This document shows, piece after piece, positions 34,605 through 43,239 of a stretch of DNA of 57,056 bases. Location: contig CADAAN010000001.1 in NCBI GenBank assembly GCA_902785935.1, positions 1 through 57,056 on the forward strand, given 5' to 3'. Both the position numbers and the translations under genes were made by a program. The DNA comes from an uncultured Pseudomonadota bacterium (GTDB lineage: Bacteria > Pseudomonadota > Alphaproteobacteria > RF32 > CAG-239). The notes under the pieces are model-generated. The model searched no databases. It was not told the origin of the DNA and was given only the letters and a program-made list of their open reading frames with translations. Every line of letters begins with the position of its first letter. The stretch's first letter is position 1.

Positions 34605-34858
34605 AAAAAGTCGCACCTTTGATGGAGCGACGGGGTGTAAAACAACCATATAGTATGAAATGATCCCAATAATCTTTAGGAGAACCTTGTACATTCATTA
34701 TCGGCACCCCGACTTTTTTCGGGGATAATGGTGTTTTTAAAAACAAAAAAAACACTATAAAATTACAGTGTTACCATCACTGCATACTATAATAAGCTGT
34801 TTTAGAGCCCCGCACCCTATCAGGGTACTGAACAGAAAAGCCCAAACTTCTCTATCTG
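34605..34858 (-). ncRNA. Class 2 structured leader RNA, copy b (upstream of LRR protein 3)
   Basis: Minus strand. The long-range helix pairs TATAGTATG (34791-34783) with CATACTATA (34657-34649). The second helix pairs CCGATAAT (34704-34697) with ATTATTGG (34673-34666; one G-U). The CCCCGA/TCGGGG hairpin is conserved. 5' hairpins include ACCCT-GAT-AGGGT. The terminator has stem GTCGC/GCGAC (34631-34610) with U-run 34609-34605, 26 bp before the ATG. Promoter: TTGACA 34893-34888, 17-bp spacer, AATCAT 34870-34865. Bases before the terminator (CCCCG) are complementary to CGGGG at 34812-34808. Confidence 0.78.
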
Positions 34859-34986
34859 ATTTTCATGATTACATACCTCAAATCAAATGTCAAGTAAAAA
34901 AATCCCCGCGAAGTATATGATATTTTTCTTATAATATAGACGCCATAAAATCAAATAACGCATTGATTTTTCATATAAAAACGCAG

Positions 34987-35006
34987 AATGTTTCACGTGA
35001 AACATT
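34987..35006. other. parS centromere site (ParB-binding)
   Basis: The 20-bp perfect palindrome AATGTTTCACGTGAAACATT contains TGTTTCACGTGAAACA, the established bacterial parS consensus bound by ParB. It lies between the class 2 promoter and the end of ftsA. It is the only such site found in the window. parS sites cluster near chromosomal origins, which fits rpmH-rnpA 22 kb away. parA and parB themselves are not in the window. Confidence 0.92.
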
Positions 35007-35029
35007 TAAAAAATCAGTATTAATATTGC

Positions 35030-36286
35030 TTAAAAATTTTGCTTAAACCAGGCTAAAATCTTTTTGACCCCGCCGATGTCGGTCAATGTTGTTGTATTGT
35101 TTGTATACGGGCGACGCTCTCTGAAATTGATGGCAAACAGAAGCATTCCGAGCGCGGTGGAATACTTCGGATCATAAAGATATGTCGGGATATTCGGAAT
35201 ATTGCGCGGAATACCCAAACGCACCTGTTTATTAAGTACTAAATTCGCAACTTCGCGAATACCGTTCAATGAGCTGCAACCGCCGGTTAAAACCACACGA
35301 TGATTTGACACATCTTTTAAGCCTTGTTCTGCAAGCTTTTTGCCAACCATCTCAAAAATTTCTTCAACACGCGGCGTGATAATGTTAATCAAATCAGATT
35401 TTGGCACCTGACGAATGGAATTATCATCTTCTTCACCGACAGGATAAACATCTATCGTTTCGCGCTCGTCCTGACTGATTAAAAAGGCACATCCATGTCT
35501 GATTTTTAAATCTTCGGCATAAGCAAAGGATGTTGTCAACCCCCAGGCGATATCGTTTGTAATATTGTTTCCGCCGACGGGCAATGTTGAAAAATAAGCG
35601 GGATAGCCGTTTTTAAATGTCGTGATACTCGTTGTCCCGCCGCCAATATCCACAACCGTTGCACCCAGCTCTTTTTCATCATCTACAAGACACGAAAGTG
35701 CAGATGCATAGCCCGAAAATGCTTTGGAAGCCACCTCAAGGTGCGCACTTTCAATCACATTTTCAAGATTTTTATATAACAACTCAGGATATGTCCCAAA
35801 CAACATATCAAGTCCCAAACTTTCGGCATAAAGCCCTTTTGGGTCTTTAATCGGTTCATTTTTATCGCCTAGAAAATCAAGCGGAATACAATGTATCGCT
35901 TCACCTTCAAAATTTTTGATTTTTGCGACACTCTGCGACATCAATTTTTCAACATCAATTTCCGAAATCGGGCGGTTTTTATGCAATTGAATACGGTTGT
36001 GTGTAATAAAACTTTGTGTTTTGTCACCCGAAACATTGACAATCAGGCTGTTAATGCGCTCTTTGGCCTGTTGTTCTGCATCTTCAACTGCATTACAAAT
36101 GGAAAGCGTCGCTTGATTGATGTCGGTAATCACACCGTTTTTAATCCCTTTTGAAGCATTGTATCCATAGCCGACAATCTCGATTTTTTTATCCCGCGGC
36201 GTGATGTGCGCAATCAGGCAACAGACCTTAGATGAACCGATATCTAAGGTTGCCAAAGTGGATGCTCTTGCAAAAGAATGATTCAC
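35030..36286 (-). CDS. ftsA: Cell division protein FtsA
   Basis: A 418-residue actin-like ATPase that tethers FtsZ to the membrane and recruits later division proteins. The phosphate-1 motif is LATLDIGSSKVCCLIA, phosphate-2 is ATVVDIGGGTTSITTF, and the adenosine segment is VVLTGGCSSLNGI. A C-terminal amphipathic tail (KKILAWFKQNF) fits the membrane-targeting helix. It is last in the cluster mraY-ftsW-murB-ftsQ-ftsA; ftsZ does not follow. Confidence 0.95.
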   Translation of the reverse strand: MNHSFARASTLATLDIGSSKVCCLIAHITPRDKKIEIVGYGYNASKGIKNGVITDINQATLSICNAVEDAEQQAKERINSLIVNVSGDKTQSFITHNRIQLHKNRPISEIDVEKLMSQSVAKIKNFEGEAIHCIPLDFLGDKNEPIKDPKGLYAESLGLDMLFGTYPELLYKNLENVIESAHLEVASKAFSGYASALSCLVDDEKELGATVVDIGGGTTSITTFKNGYPAYFSTLPVGGNNITNDIAWGLTTSFAYAEDLKIRHGCAFLISQDERETIDVYPVGEEDDNSIRQVPKSDLINIITPRVEEIFEMVGKKLAEQGLKDVSNHRVVLTGGCSSLNGIREVANLVLNKQVRLGIPRNIPNIPTYLYDPKYSTALGMLLFAINFRERRPYTNNTTTLTDIGGVKKILAWFKQNF

Positions 36287-36318
36287 TTTATTTATGCCCT
36301 TGTTTTTTGTATTAAATT

Positions 36319-37149
36319 TTATTCGGCGATATTAACCGTCACTTTATCTTCATATCTTAAATCGATGAAAGTTAATTTACGTTTAAAAATTCCGTATTTA
36401 TGATCAATTTTTATCAATTTTTTCCACGCTTTTTCAAGATTTTTTTCAGGCATTTTAACCGTCAAACCGTTTTCCAAATCATCAAAAACCAAATCCCATC
36501 TGCGACCGGAATGCCAAATCGCCGCTTTTATACGTTCATAAAGTAAAGGTTCGCTTGACGTGATTTTAATCAAATCAGCCAAATGCTCGGGCGCGCCATC
36601 ACCAACAAGAATCAAAAACGGCCTTGAGGGAACATAATCAGCCTCAATCACATGTCCATCCTTGTCTACCGGATAATAAAATTCGCCTGTTTGGTAAAGC
36701 GCAATAATATCTTTTTCTTTCAAATTGATTTGCAATACATTTGGAAAATACGAGCGTTTAAGTTCTGCCTTATCGACCCAAGGCATACCTTCAATTTTGC
36801 TTTTTATTTGATTTAAATCGACACTTAAAATACTGTCGTTTCGACTTAAATCAAGCTCATTTTTTAGGGCTTCAAGCGTTGTTTGATCGCGTCCTTCAAT
36901 CACAATATCTTCTATTGCAAAACCGTGTTTTGCGGCATAATCAAAAGCCTCCATTTTCATCTCGTCGATCTTTTTTTCAATCAAACTATCACGCAATGTA
37001 ATTGCCGTCAAAACGCAGGAAACGCCCATAAATATCAAAAACAGATGTGCAAAAAATCGAAACGGTGCGTCAGATTTCAGCTCAAAACGATTAGGATTTT
37101 GAAGCGGTTTTTGATGTTTGAAAAATGCGTATTTTTTCAAAAACTTCAT
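36319..37149 (-). CDS. ftsQ: Cell division protein FtsQ
   Basis: A 276-residue bitopic protein with a cytoplasmic start, one membrane helix (FFAHLFLIFMGVSCVLTAIT), a POTRA domain (IEDIVIEGRDQTTLEALKNE, DLNQIKSKIEGMPWVDKAEL) and a C-terminal beta domain. FtsQ links early and late division proteins. It starts 1 bp from the end of murB and precedes ftsA by 32 bp. Sequence conservation in FtsQ is low, but the position and POTRA motif make the call firm. Confidence 0.9.
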   Translation of the reverse strand: MKFLKKYAFFKHQKPLQNPNRFELKSDAPFRFFAHLFLIFMGVSCVLTAITLRDSLIEKKIDEMKMEAFDYAAKHGFAIEDIVIEGRDQTTLEALKNELDLSRNDSILSVDLNQIKSKIEGMPWVDKAELKRSYFPNVLQINLKEKDIIALYQTGEFYYPVDKDGHVIEADYVPSRPFLILVGDGAPEHLADLIKITSSEPLLYERIKAAIWHSGRRWDLVFDDLENGLTVKMPEKNLEKAWKKLIKIDHKYGIFKRKLTFIDLRYEDKVTVNIAE

Positions 37150-38040
37150 CTAATTATCCCCGATTTTTTCAATTTCCCAAGCTAAAGTTATACCCGTTTT
37201 TTCTTTAACTTTTTGAATAATTTTTTCACCGAGCATTTCCAAATCCAAAGCTGAGGCATTGTTTTCGTTTATCATAAAGTTGCAATGTATATCCGAAAGC
37301 TTTGCCCCTCCGACGCTCAAAGTATCGGCATTTGCCTGCTTAATCAGTTCCCAAGCACGCTCTCCGTTCGGGTTTTTAAATGTTGAACCCGCCGTTTTAA
37401 CATTCATCGGCTGGTGTTTTTTGCGATACAAAGCTTGCTCTTTGATAATCAAAGCAATATTTTCTTTTGTATCTTTTTGTGTTTTAAGCTTTAAGGACAG
37501 AATAATCCAGCTTGCGGGAAAATCGCTTTTTCGGTATGAAAAGTGAAATTCTTCCGGCATAACGGTACGTTTGTTGCCGTCTGCATCCATGATTGTTGCC
37601 TCAAGCAAAACATCACTCAACGATTTTGAAAAACAGCCGGCATTTGTTTTAACCAGTCCGCCGATTGTGCCGGGGATTGAACACAAAAACTCAAGTCCGC
37701 CAAGCTCATTTTCAATCAAAATTTTTTTAAGTGAGCTGTTTAAAACGCCGGATTTGCAGGTTATGCTGTTTTTTTCTATCTCAATTTCTTTAAAATAAGG
37801 CGTATTTAATTTAACAACCGCACCTTTTATTCCGCCATCTCTGACCAAAAGATTTGACCCGCCGCCTAAAATAAAAACAGGCATATTTTCGGGTTTATTT
37901 TGCAAAAAAATACGCAAATCTTCATCATTTTTCGGAAAAAACATAACTTCTGCCGGTCCGCCGACACCGAGCCATGTATGCTTTTTGAGCTCTTCACCGT
38001 AAAGTATCTTTCCTTCAAGATTTTTGATTTCAAGCATCAT
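37150..38040 (-). CDS. murB: UDP-N-acetylenolpyruvoylglucosamine reductase MurB
   Basis: A 296-residue FAD enzyme completing UDP-MurNAc synthesis. FAD-binding segments are TWLGVGGPAEVMFFP and VFILGGGSNLLVRDGGIKG. IPGTIGGLVKTNAGCF corresponds to the usual IPGTIGGA-x-x-NAG. AGSTFKNPNGERAWELIKQA contains the C-terminal catalytic region. The start overlaps the ftsW stop (TGATG), so the two are coupled. Confidence 0.94.
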   Translation of the reverse strand: MMLEIKNLEGKILYGEELKKHTWLGVGGPAEVMFFPKNDEDLRIFLQNKPENMPVFILGGGSNLLVRDGGIKGAVVKLNTPYFKEIEIEKNSITCKSGVLNSSLKKILIENELGGLEFLCSIPGTIGGLVKTNAGCFSKSLSDVLLEATIMDADGNKRTVMPEEFHFSYRKSDFPASWIILSLKLKTQKDTKENIALIIKEQALYRKKHQPMNVKTAGSTFKNPNGERAWELIKQANADTLSVGGAKLSDIHCNFMINENNASALDLEMLGEKIIQKVKEKTGITLAWEIEKIGDN

Positions 38041-39167
38041 CAGGCATCCTTATCTTCTGCCGTTTGGTTTTTGCGTGTCAGCGCAAGGAGCATACCCATA
38101 CCGAGTGCCGATGCAAAAATTGATGACCCGCCGTAAGACATAAACGGCAAAGTCATGCCTTTTGTCGGCATTAAATGCAAGGTAGATGCCATATTGATAA
38201 TGCTTTGCAGGCCAAATGAGGCAGCTAACCCCGAAGAGGCATAAATGATAAATAAGTTGTTGTCTTTTAAGGACAAATAAAGTGCGCGCACAACAATAAT
38301 CGCAAAACACGCAATAATCAGCAGGCAAAGCCAGACCCCGAATTCTTCACCCGCAACGGCAAAAATAAAATCGGTATGCGCATCAGGCAAATGCAATTTG
38401 ACAACACCTTCACCGGGACCACGCCCCAAAAGATTGCCGTTTTCAAAGGCTTCCATCGATTTTTTGACCTGATAACTGAGTTCTCCGCCGGAAAACAAAA
38501 ATTGCTGAACACGATCATGAAAGTGTCCGAAAGTAAAATAAGCACCAACACCTGCCAGAACACCGCATATACCCAAAACGGACACAAGCAAAAGCGGCAA
38601 TCCGGCCAAAAAGAGCTGAAACACCCATACGCATGTGACCACTACCGTCATACCGATATCGGGTTGCAACAAAAGCATTGTAACCGTCATCAAATAAAGA
38701 CCGCCTGAAAGAACACTACCCGGAAAATCATCAAACTTTTTTGCCCCCTCCAAAAGCCATGCCGACACCACGACGAATGTCGGTTTTATAAATTCGGAAG
38801 GCTGCAATGTAAAGCCCAACACTCTGATCCAACGCGATGCACCCTTTGTTTCGTAACCGGCAAAAAGCGTAATACCCATCAAAATAAAAAACACAATATA
38901 GCCGACAATCGACAATCTTCTTATATTTTTTAAGCGCATCATTGATGTTGAAAACAAAATCACAAGCGCCCCGAATATAAAAACAATCTGTTTTTTGATA
39001 AAGTGATAATCCGAAAAATTATTTGTACGGGCAACCGGCGGACTGGCCGAAAAGACCAAAAAGGCACCGATAAATATAATAAGCATCAAAAGGCCCAATG
39101 TGATTTTATCAACGGTCCACCACCAGTTTGCAATTTTTGATTTATTTAATCTTGAAAAGGCAATCAC
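38040..39167 (-). CDS. ftsW: Lipid II polymerase/division protein FtsW
   Basis: A 375-residue SEDS protein with about ten membrane helices that polymerises septal peptidoglycan. Conserved parts include GASRWIRVLGFTLQPSEFIK, LQPDIGMTVVV, and MPTKGMTLPFMSYGGSSIFA. It lies between mraY and murB. In many bacteria murD precedes it and murG follows it; neither is present here. Confidence 0.94.
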   Translation of the reverse strand: MIAFSRLNKSKIANWWWTVDKITLGLLMLIIFIGAFLVFSASPPVARTNNFSDYHFIKKQIVFIFGALVILFSTSMMRLKNIRRLSIVGYIVFFILMGITLFAGYETKGASRWIRVLGFTLQPSEFIKPTFVVVSAWLLEGAKKFDDFPGSVLSGGLYLMTVTMLLLQPDIGMTVVVTCVWVFQLFLAGLPLLLVSVLGICGVLAGVGAYFTFGHFHDRVQQFLFSGGELSYQVKKSMEAFENGNLLGRGPGEGVVKLHLPDAHTDFIFAVAGEEFGVWLCLLIIACFAIIVVRALYLSLKDNNLFIIYASSGLAASFGLQSIINMASTLHLMPTKGMTLPFMSYGGSSIFASALGMGMLLALTRKNQTAEDKDA

Positions 39168-39179
39168 GCTTTGAGCTCC

Positions 39180-40235
39180 TTAAAACTTAATGAGTGAGAG
39201 CATGGCAATAAATGCAAAAACAAAACCCGCAAGCCAAAAGCACGACACAACCTTTTTTTCAGGCCATCCGCATTGTTCAAAATGGTGATGTATGGGCGCC
39301 ATCTTAAAAAAGCGCTTGCCTGTTTTTTTATAATAAAAGACCTGTATAATAACGGAAATCGTTTCAAAAACAAAGACAAAACCGGCAACGGCAAGCAAAA
39401 TTTCCTGTTTTAAGATAACGGCAACCGTACCCAATAATGCCCCCAAAGCCAGAGATCCCGTATCGCCCATGAAAACTTCGGCCTTCGGTGCATTAAAGCG
39501 CAAAAATCCGAGACACGCCCCGACGATTGAAGCGCAGACAACAGCCATCTCAGCACTGCGCGGAATATAAGGCAGAGCAAATCCGTGCGCCAGAGGCGTA
39601 CCGATGATATAAGCCATAATCGCAAAAAATGTAAAAGCTAAAACCAAAAGGCCCGAGGCCAATCCGTCTAAACCGTCGCTTAAATTAACCCCGTTTGATG
39701 TGCCTGAAATAACAATGACGGCAAACGGGATATAAAGCCACGACAAATAAAGCGATACCCTGAAATAAGGAATATACAAAATGTTGCTTACGGCCTGAGG
39801 CGTGGCTGCCGTCACAATTGTTGCCACCACGACAGCCGTCATAAATTGTAAAAAAAGCTTGGCTTTGGCTGTTAAGGCATTCGGCGTTTCTTTGGTGACT
39901 TTGATATAATCATCAATAAAGCCCGTCAAGCCGTATACAAACAAGACAAGCAAACTTACCCACACAAAATGATAGGTGACATTGGCATAAAGCAAAATCG
40001 ATAATACGGATGTCCCCAAAATAAGCAAACCGCCCATCGTCGGGGTGCCCTGTTTTGTCTTAAGATGTGACTGAGGGCCGTCTGTTCTGATAGGCTGACC
40101 GTGATGCTGATGTTTTCTTAAAAAATTGATAAGCGTACGTCCGAATAAAAGCGACAAAACAAAAGTCGTCAGAAGAGCCATAAAAGCCCTTAAAATAACG
40201 TTGATATCAAGATTAAAAAAAGAAAGAAGCATCAT
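39180..40235 (-). CDS. mraY: Phospho-N-acetylmuramoyl-pentapeptide transferase MraY
   Basis: A 351-residue membrane enzyme that makes lipid I. Signature elements are TKQGTPTMGGLLIL, GFIDDYIKVTKETPN (aspartates for Mg2+), NGVNLSDGLDGLASG, EVFMGDTGSLALGALLG and MAPIHHHFEQCGWPEKKVV. It is the first gene of the five-gene cell-wall/division operon. An AAGGA site precedes the MM start. Confidence 0.95.
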   Translation of the reverse strand: MMLLSFFNLDINVILRAFMALLTTFVLSLLFGRTLINFLRKHQHHGQPIRTDGPQSHLKTKQGTPTMGGLLILGTSVLSILLYANVTYHFVWVSLLVLFVYGLTGFIDDYIKVTKETPNALTAKAKLFLQFMTAVVVATIVTAATPQAVSNILYIPYFRVSLYLSWLYIPFAVIVISGTSNGVNLSDGLDGLASGLLVLAFTFFAIMAYIIGTPLAHGFALPYIPRSAEMAVVCASIVGACLGFLRFNAPKAEVFMGDTGSLALGALLGTVAVILKQEILLAVAGFVFVFETISVIIQVFYYKKTGKRFFKMAPIHHHFEQCGWPEKKVVSCFWLAGFVFAFIAMLSLIKF

Positions 40236-40331
40236 ATTGGTCCTTAAAATTTATATTAATAAGGTGATTTTTAACACAAAATATTAAAATAAGTCTTAAA
40301 GCAAAAAAAATTTTAAAAAAACAAAAAACTC

Positions 40332-40360
40332 TTGACAAAAACAAAAATTACGGCTAATGT
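40332..40360 (+). promoter_or_regulatory. Predicted promoter of the 40401 lipoprotein gene
   Basis: TTGACA (40332-40337), a 17-bp spacer, TAATGT (40355-40360). The rest of 40236-40331 is A/T-rich and shows nothing further. Confidence 0.65.
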
Positions 40361-40400
40361 AGCAACAATTGAAAAAATTATGATTTAACCCCCCAAAATT

Positions 40401-40970
40401 ATGAAAAAATTTTTATTCATCATCGCATGCGTTGCGATGTTCGGCTGCACCAAAGAACAGCTGTCTGATTCTTATTCCGTGGAAGGTGATAAAGTCACTT
40501 TGACCTCACAAGGCAAGACTTCGACCGTATCGCTTGATTTCTTTTCCATGCATTACACTTCTAACCTCTTGTTTTATGAAGAAACTTCTTCACAGAACGG
40601 GGTGATGACCGGAAAAAGAAGTTTTACCGATCCACACGAGGTTCGCGTTTCAGCTTACATGTATGAGGGAAACTTTGAAATTCGCCGCGTCGATTATTCG
40701 ACTGCATACATTGTGTGGATTCTCACACCGGCCGGCGAAATGCAAGAGAAAAAGTTGGATTTTTACTACACGGTCACGGAAGTCTATCTTGACGGTGAAA
40801 AAATTGCTTCACCGGATTGTAGGTTTAGTGCGGGAGATATGACTTTGACGCCCCTTGAGCTCTCGAAAGAAAGGCCCGACGTCTATGACCTGTGGGAATT
40901 TAAATTCCCGATAACAGCGTTTAACGGGCACACGGGTGAGACCCTCAAAGAGTTTGAGCTCGTTTTGTAA
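40401..40970 (+). CDS. Orphan predicted lipoprotein
   Basis: A 189-residue protein with a lipoprotein signal peptide (MKKFLFIIACVAMFGC, lipidated Cys16). The mature part is beta-rich with no family I recognise. It resembles Bacteroidetes-style small lipoproteins in composition. It has its own promoter and terminator, no Shine-Dalgarno sequence (the ATG follows CCCCCCAAAATT), and G/C-ending codons, as do the orphans at 28039 and 33416. A cell-envelope location is well supported; function is unknown. Confidence 0.78.
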   Translation: MKKFLFIIACVAMFGCTKEQLSDSYSVEGDKVTLTSQGKTSTVSLDFFSMHYTSNLLFYEETSSQNGVMTGKRSFTDPHEVRVSAYMYEGNFEIRRVDYSTAYIVWILTPAGEMQEKKLDFYYTVTEVYLDGEKIASPDCRFSAGDMTLTPLELSKERPDVYDLWEFKFPITAFNGHTGETLKEFELVL

Positions 40971-40998
40971 ACAAAGCTCTTGTTTGACTAAAAGAAGA

Positions 40999-41031
40999 GA
41001 ACCACGCCCTTTATGCGTGGTTCTTTTTTTT
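40999..41031 (+). terminator. Intrinsic terminator of the 40401 gene
   Basis: Perfect 9-bp stem GAACCACGC (40999-41007) with GCGTGGTTC (41015-41023), followed by T8. It abuts the stop of the convergent LRR gene. Confidence 0.88.
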
Positions 41032-42043
41032 ATCGATACCGAATCGAGAAAGTATTGGTTTTACCTGCGACCTGATTGGCCTCATCGATGGTGTAAATGC
41101 GGAATTTGACATTGTTGCCTAAAGCAAAATCTTCCATCGAATTATAAATCTTTGAACCGACTTTGAAAGGCGCACCGTTTGAGGCCAATATATCTTCACA
41201 GTTTTGTTTGTCCGTGCATGCCGCACCACTTGCAAACAAATCAAGCGTTGCCCAATATTTTCCGCCGACTTCAAAGGGCTTGCCCTGCGAGGCGGCATCC
41301 AAAATATCTTGGCAGTTTTGCGCATTATCACAAGCGGCGCCTTTGGTCATCAAATCTGCCGTTGCATAAAGTTTATCCCCGATTTGATAAAATCCGTCGT
41401 CGCTTTTTTGATACGCTATCACAGAAACATTATCTCCGCGATAAGCAACCACTGCCGCACAAGCATCTTTCTGTTCAGAAAGACAATAAATTTTTTCAAT
41501 CGGCGTACTGCCATAATACGGACTGTCAAAAATATCCTCTCCTGAAAGTAATTTTGCATTCTTGGGGATAACAATGCTTGTTAAGCCGGTTCCCTGCAAT
41601 GATGCACGATGGATATTAACACCATCCGGAAGTGATAGCGATTTTAATTGAGGACAAGATTGAAAAGCCCCCGGTTCTAAATTAAGCAATGTTGACGGGA
41701 GTTCAACTTCAGATAAGTTCATAAAATGATAAAAACCATTAAACCCGACAGAGGTTATTCCTTCATCAACCACGACTTTTGTAACTTCTGAAGATTTGAC
41801 ATACCAAGGTGTGGGTGTGTCGCCATCATAATTAAAATTTCCCATATTACCTTCACCCGAAACGGTTAGAATTTTTTCGGTCGTATTATTATTTTTTATC
41901 GATTCGCTATATCTCATAACACAACTTGCACCACATTCAAAACAAGTCTTTGCTTGCATTTCCGAATCACTGCAAGGTACATATGTTGATGCATATATTT
42001 TAAAACTGAGCATAAAACTCACAATAAAGGCCCTTTGTTTCAT
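41030..42043 (-). CDS. Secreted LRR (BspA-like) protein 4 with a duplicated C-terminal module and conserved tail
   Basis: A 337-residue protein with a signal peptide (MKQRAFIVSFMLSFKIYAS). CFECGASC resembles CFQCGENC of LRR protein 1. LRR units follow (ITSVGFNGFYHFMNLSEVEL, LTSIVIP). The linker CLSEQKDACAAVVAYRGDN matches protein 1. Two copies of a module of about 36 residues occur at about 225-298 (LYATADLMTKGAACDNAQNC; YWATLDLFASGAACTDKQNC). The tail FRIYTIDEANQVAGK then NTFSIRYR closes the protein. A class 1 leader RNA ends 26 bp upstream. Confidence 0.82.
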   Translation of the reverse strand: MKQRAFIVSFMLSFKIYASTYVPCSDSEMQAKTCFECGASCVMRYSESIKNNNTTEKILTVSGEGNMGNFNYDGDTPTPWYVKSSEVTKVVVDEGITSVGFNGFYHFMNLSEVELPSTLLNLEPGAFQSCPQLKSLSLPDGVNIHRASLQGTGLTSIVIPKNAKLLSGEDIFDSPYYGSTPIEKIYCLSEQKDACAAVVAYRGDNVSVIAYQKSDDGFYQIGDKLYATADLMTKGAACDNAQNCQDILDAASQGKPFEVGGKYWATLDLFASGAACTDKQNCEDILASNGAPFKVGSKIYNSMEDFALGNNVKFRIYTIDEANQVAGKTNTFSIRYR

Positions 42044-42068
42044 ATTTTTTCCCCTATTTTACAAAATT

Positions 42069-42225
42069 AAAAAAATCACTTCAGAAAAATTCCAAAGTGG
42101 AGGAGCTACTAAACTGTCAACACACAGTTTCTCTCATTCGTGCAAAAGCCTTATATCGAGAACTCCTACCAAAGAGGAGTTATGTGTTGAATGTGTTTAG
42201 TAAACACCGCAACCATTTTGGTTAC
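42069..42225 (-). ncRNA. Class 1 structured leader RNA, copy c (upstream of LRR protein 4)
   Basis: Minus strand, starting GTAACCAAAATGGTT. P1 pairs TACTAAA (42202-42196) with TTTAGTA (42113-42107). P2 pairs TCAACACA (42190-42183) with TGTGTTGA (42124-42117). The internal hairpin is ACTCCT/AGGAGT, and AGGAGTT (42167-42161) can pair with AGCTCCT (42107-42101) ahead of the terminator. The terminator stem CACTTT/GAAGTG ends in U-run 42075-42069. Promoter: TTGACA 42261-42256, 17-bp spacer, CATGAT 42238-42233. Confidence 0.8.
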
Positions 42226-42273
42226 GATGCTTATCATGCCTGGATTTTAATCAAATGTCAAATAAAAAATGAA

Positions 42274-43185
42274 TTATGCAAGTTGCGTATTCTTTTGAAA
42301 TTCAAAACCGCGCAACAGCTCATCAATCTGCATCATACGTTTGCCTTGACGCTGAATCTGCAAAATCTCAAGCGCCTTATCCGCGCAAGCTATTTGAAGC
42401 GCCGTTTTGCCCTCTATAATCACACCGGATTGTGCGTGCGCATCAACCACTTTTGCTTTTAAGACCTTAAAACGTTCGCCCTGATATTCAAAATACGTTG
42501 CCGGAAAAGGATTAAATGCTCTGATTTTGTATTCTAAAAACATCGCAGGCATCGTAAAATCAAGTTTTTCTTCTTCTTTTTCAAGTTTAGAGGCATATGT
42601 CACAAGCGCTTCATTTTGCGGTTGCGGTTTAATTTCATCAATACGGGATAAAACATCACTCATCAAATCTGCACCCATGAGCGAAAGTTTGTCATGCAAA
42701 TCACCGCCCGTCATATCAGGAGTAATCGCAACCTCACCTTTTTGGTACATCGCGCCCGCATCCAATGCCTCAACAATTTGCATAATCGTTACGCCGGATT
42801 TTTCATCACCTGCTTCAATCGCGCGCTGTATCGGTGCCGCACCGCGCCAACGCGGTAAAAGCGAGGCATGCACGTTTAAGCATCCGTACTTAAAAGCCTC
42901 TATCACGGGTTTTGGTAAAATAAGCCCGTAAGCCGCCACCACCGCAACATCTGCCTTTAAGGCTCTAAATTCTTCCTGAGCGGTATCGTTTCGCAAAGTT
43001 TTCGGCGTTCTGACTTCAATACCGTATTTTTCGGCGACCAGATGAACGGGTGATTTTTTGAGCTCATGCCCCCTGCCGGCCTCTTTCGGCACGCGCGTGT
43101 AAACGCATATCACATCATGTTCTTTAATCAATCTTTCTAAAACAGGTACCGAAAAATCAGGTGTCCCCATAAAAACAATCTTCAT
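42274..43185 (-). CDS. fmt: Methionyl-tRNA formyltransferase
   Basis: A 303-residue enzyme that formylates initiator Met-tRNA. The N-terminal domain has KIVFMGTPDFSVPVLERL and the formyl-folate motif LLPRWRGAAPIQRAIEAGD (with ASLLPRWRGAAP). GVTIMQIVEALDAG follows, then a C-terminal domain (IRAFNPFPATYFEYQG). The N-terminal FMGTPDF is intact. No def gene is adjacent. It follows the ppiD-like gene by about 55 bp, with a GAGGAAA ribosome site. Confidence 0.95.
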   Translation of the reverse strand: MKIVFMGTPDFSVPVLERLIKEHDVICVYTRVPKEAGRGHELKKSPVHLVAEKYGIEVRTPKTLRNDTAQEEFRALKADVAVVAAYGLILPKPVIEAFKYGCLNVHASLLPRWRGAAPIQRAIEAGDEKSGVTIMQIVEALDAGAMYQKGEVAITPDMTGGDLHDKLSLMGADLMSDVLSRIDEIKPQPQNEALVTYASKLEKEEEKLDFTMPAMFLEYKIRAFNPFPATYFEYQGERFKVLKAKVVDAHAQSGVIIEGKTALQIACADKALEILQIQRQGKRMMQIDELLRGFEFQKNTQLA

Positions 43186-43239
43186 CTTTTTATTTTCCTC
43201 ATGAAAGCAAAGCCGCCATTTGATAAAGGCGGCTTTTTT

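Noticed and set aside
42097-42462. Plus-strand ORF of 121 residues
   Set aside because: It is the shadow of fmt and of the class 1 leader on the opposite strand.
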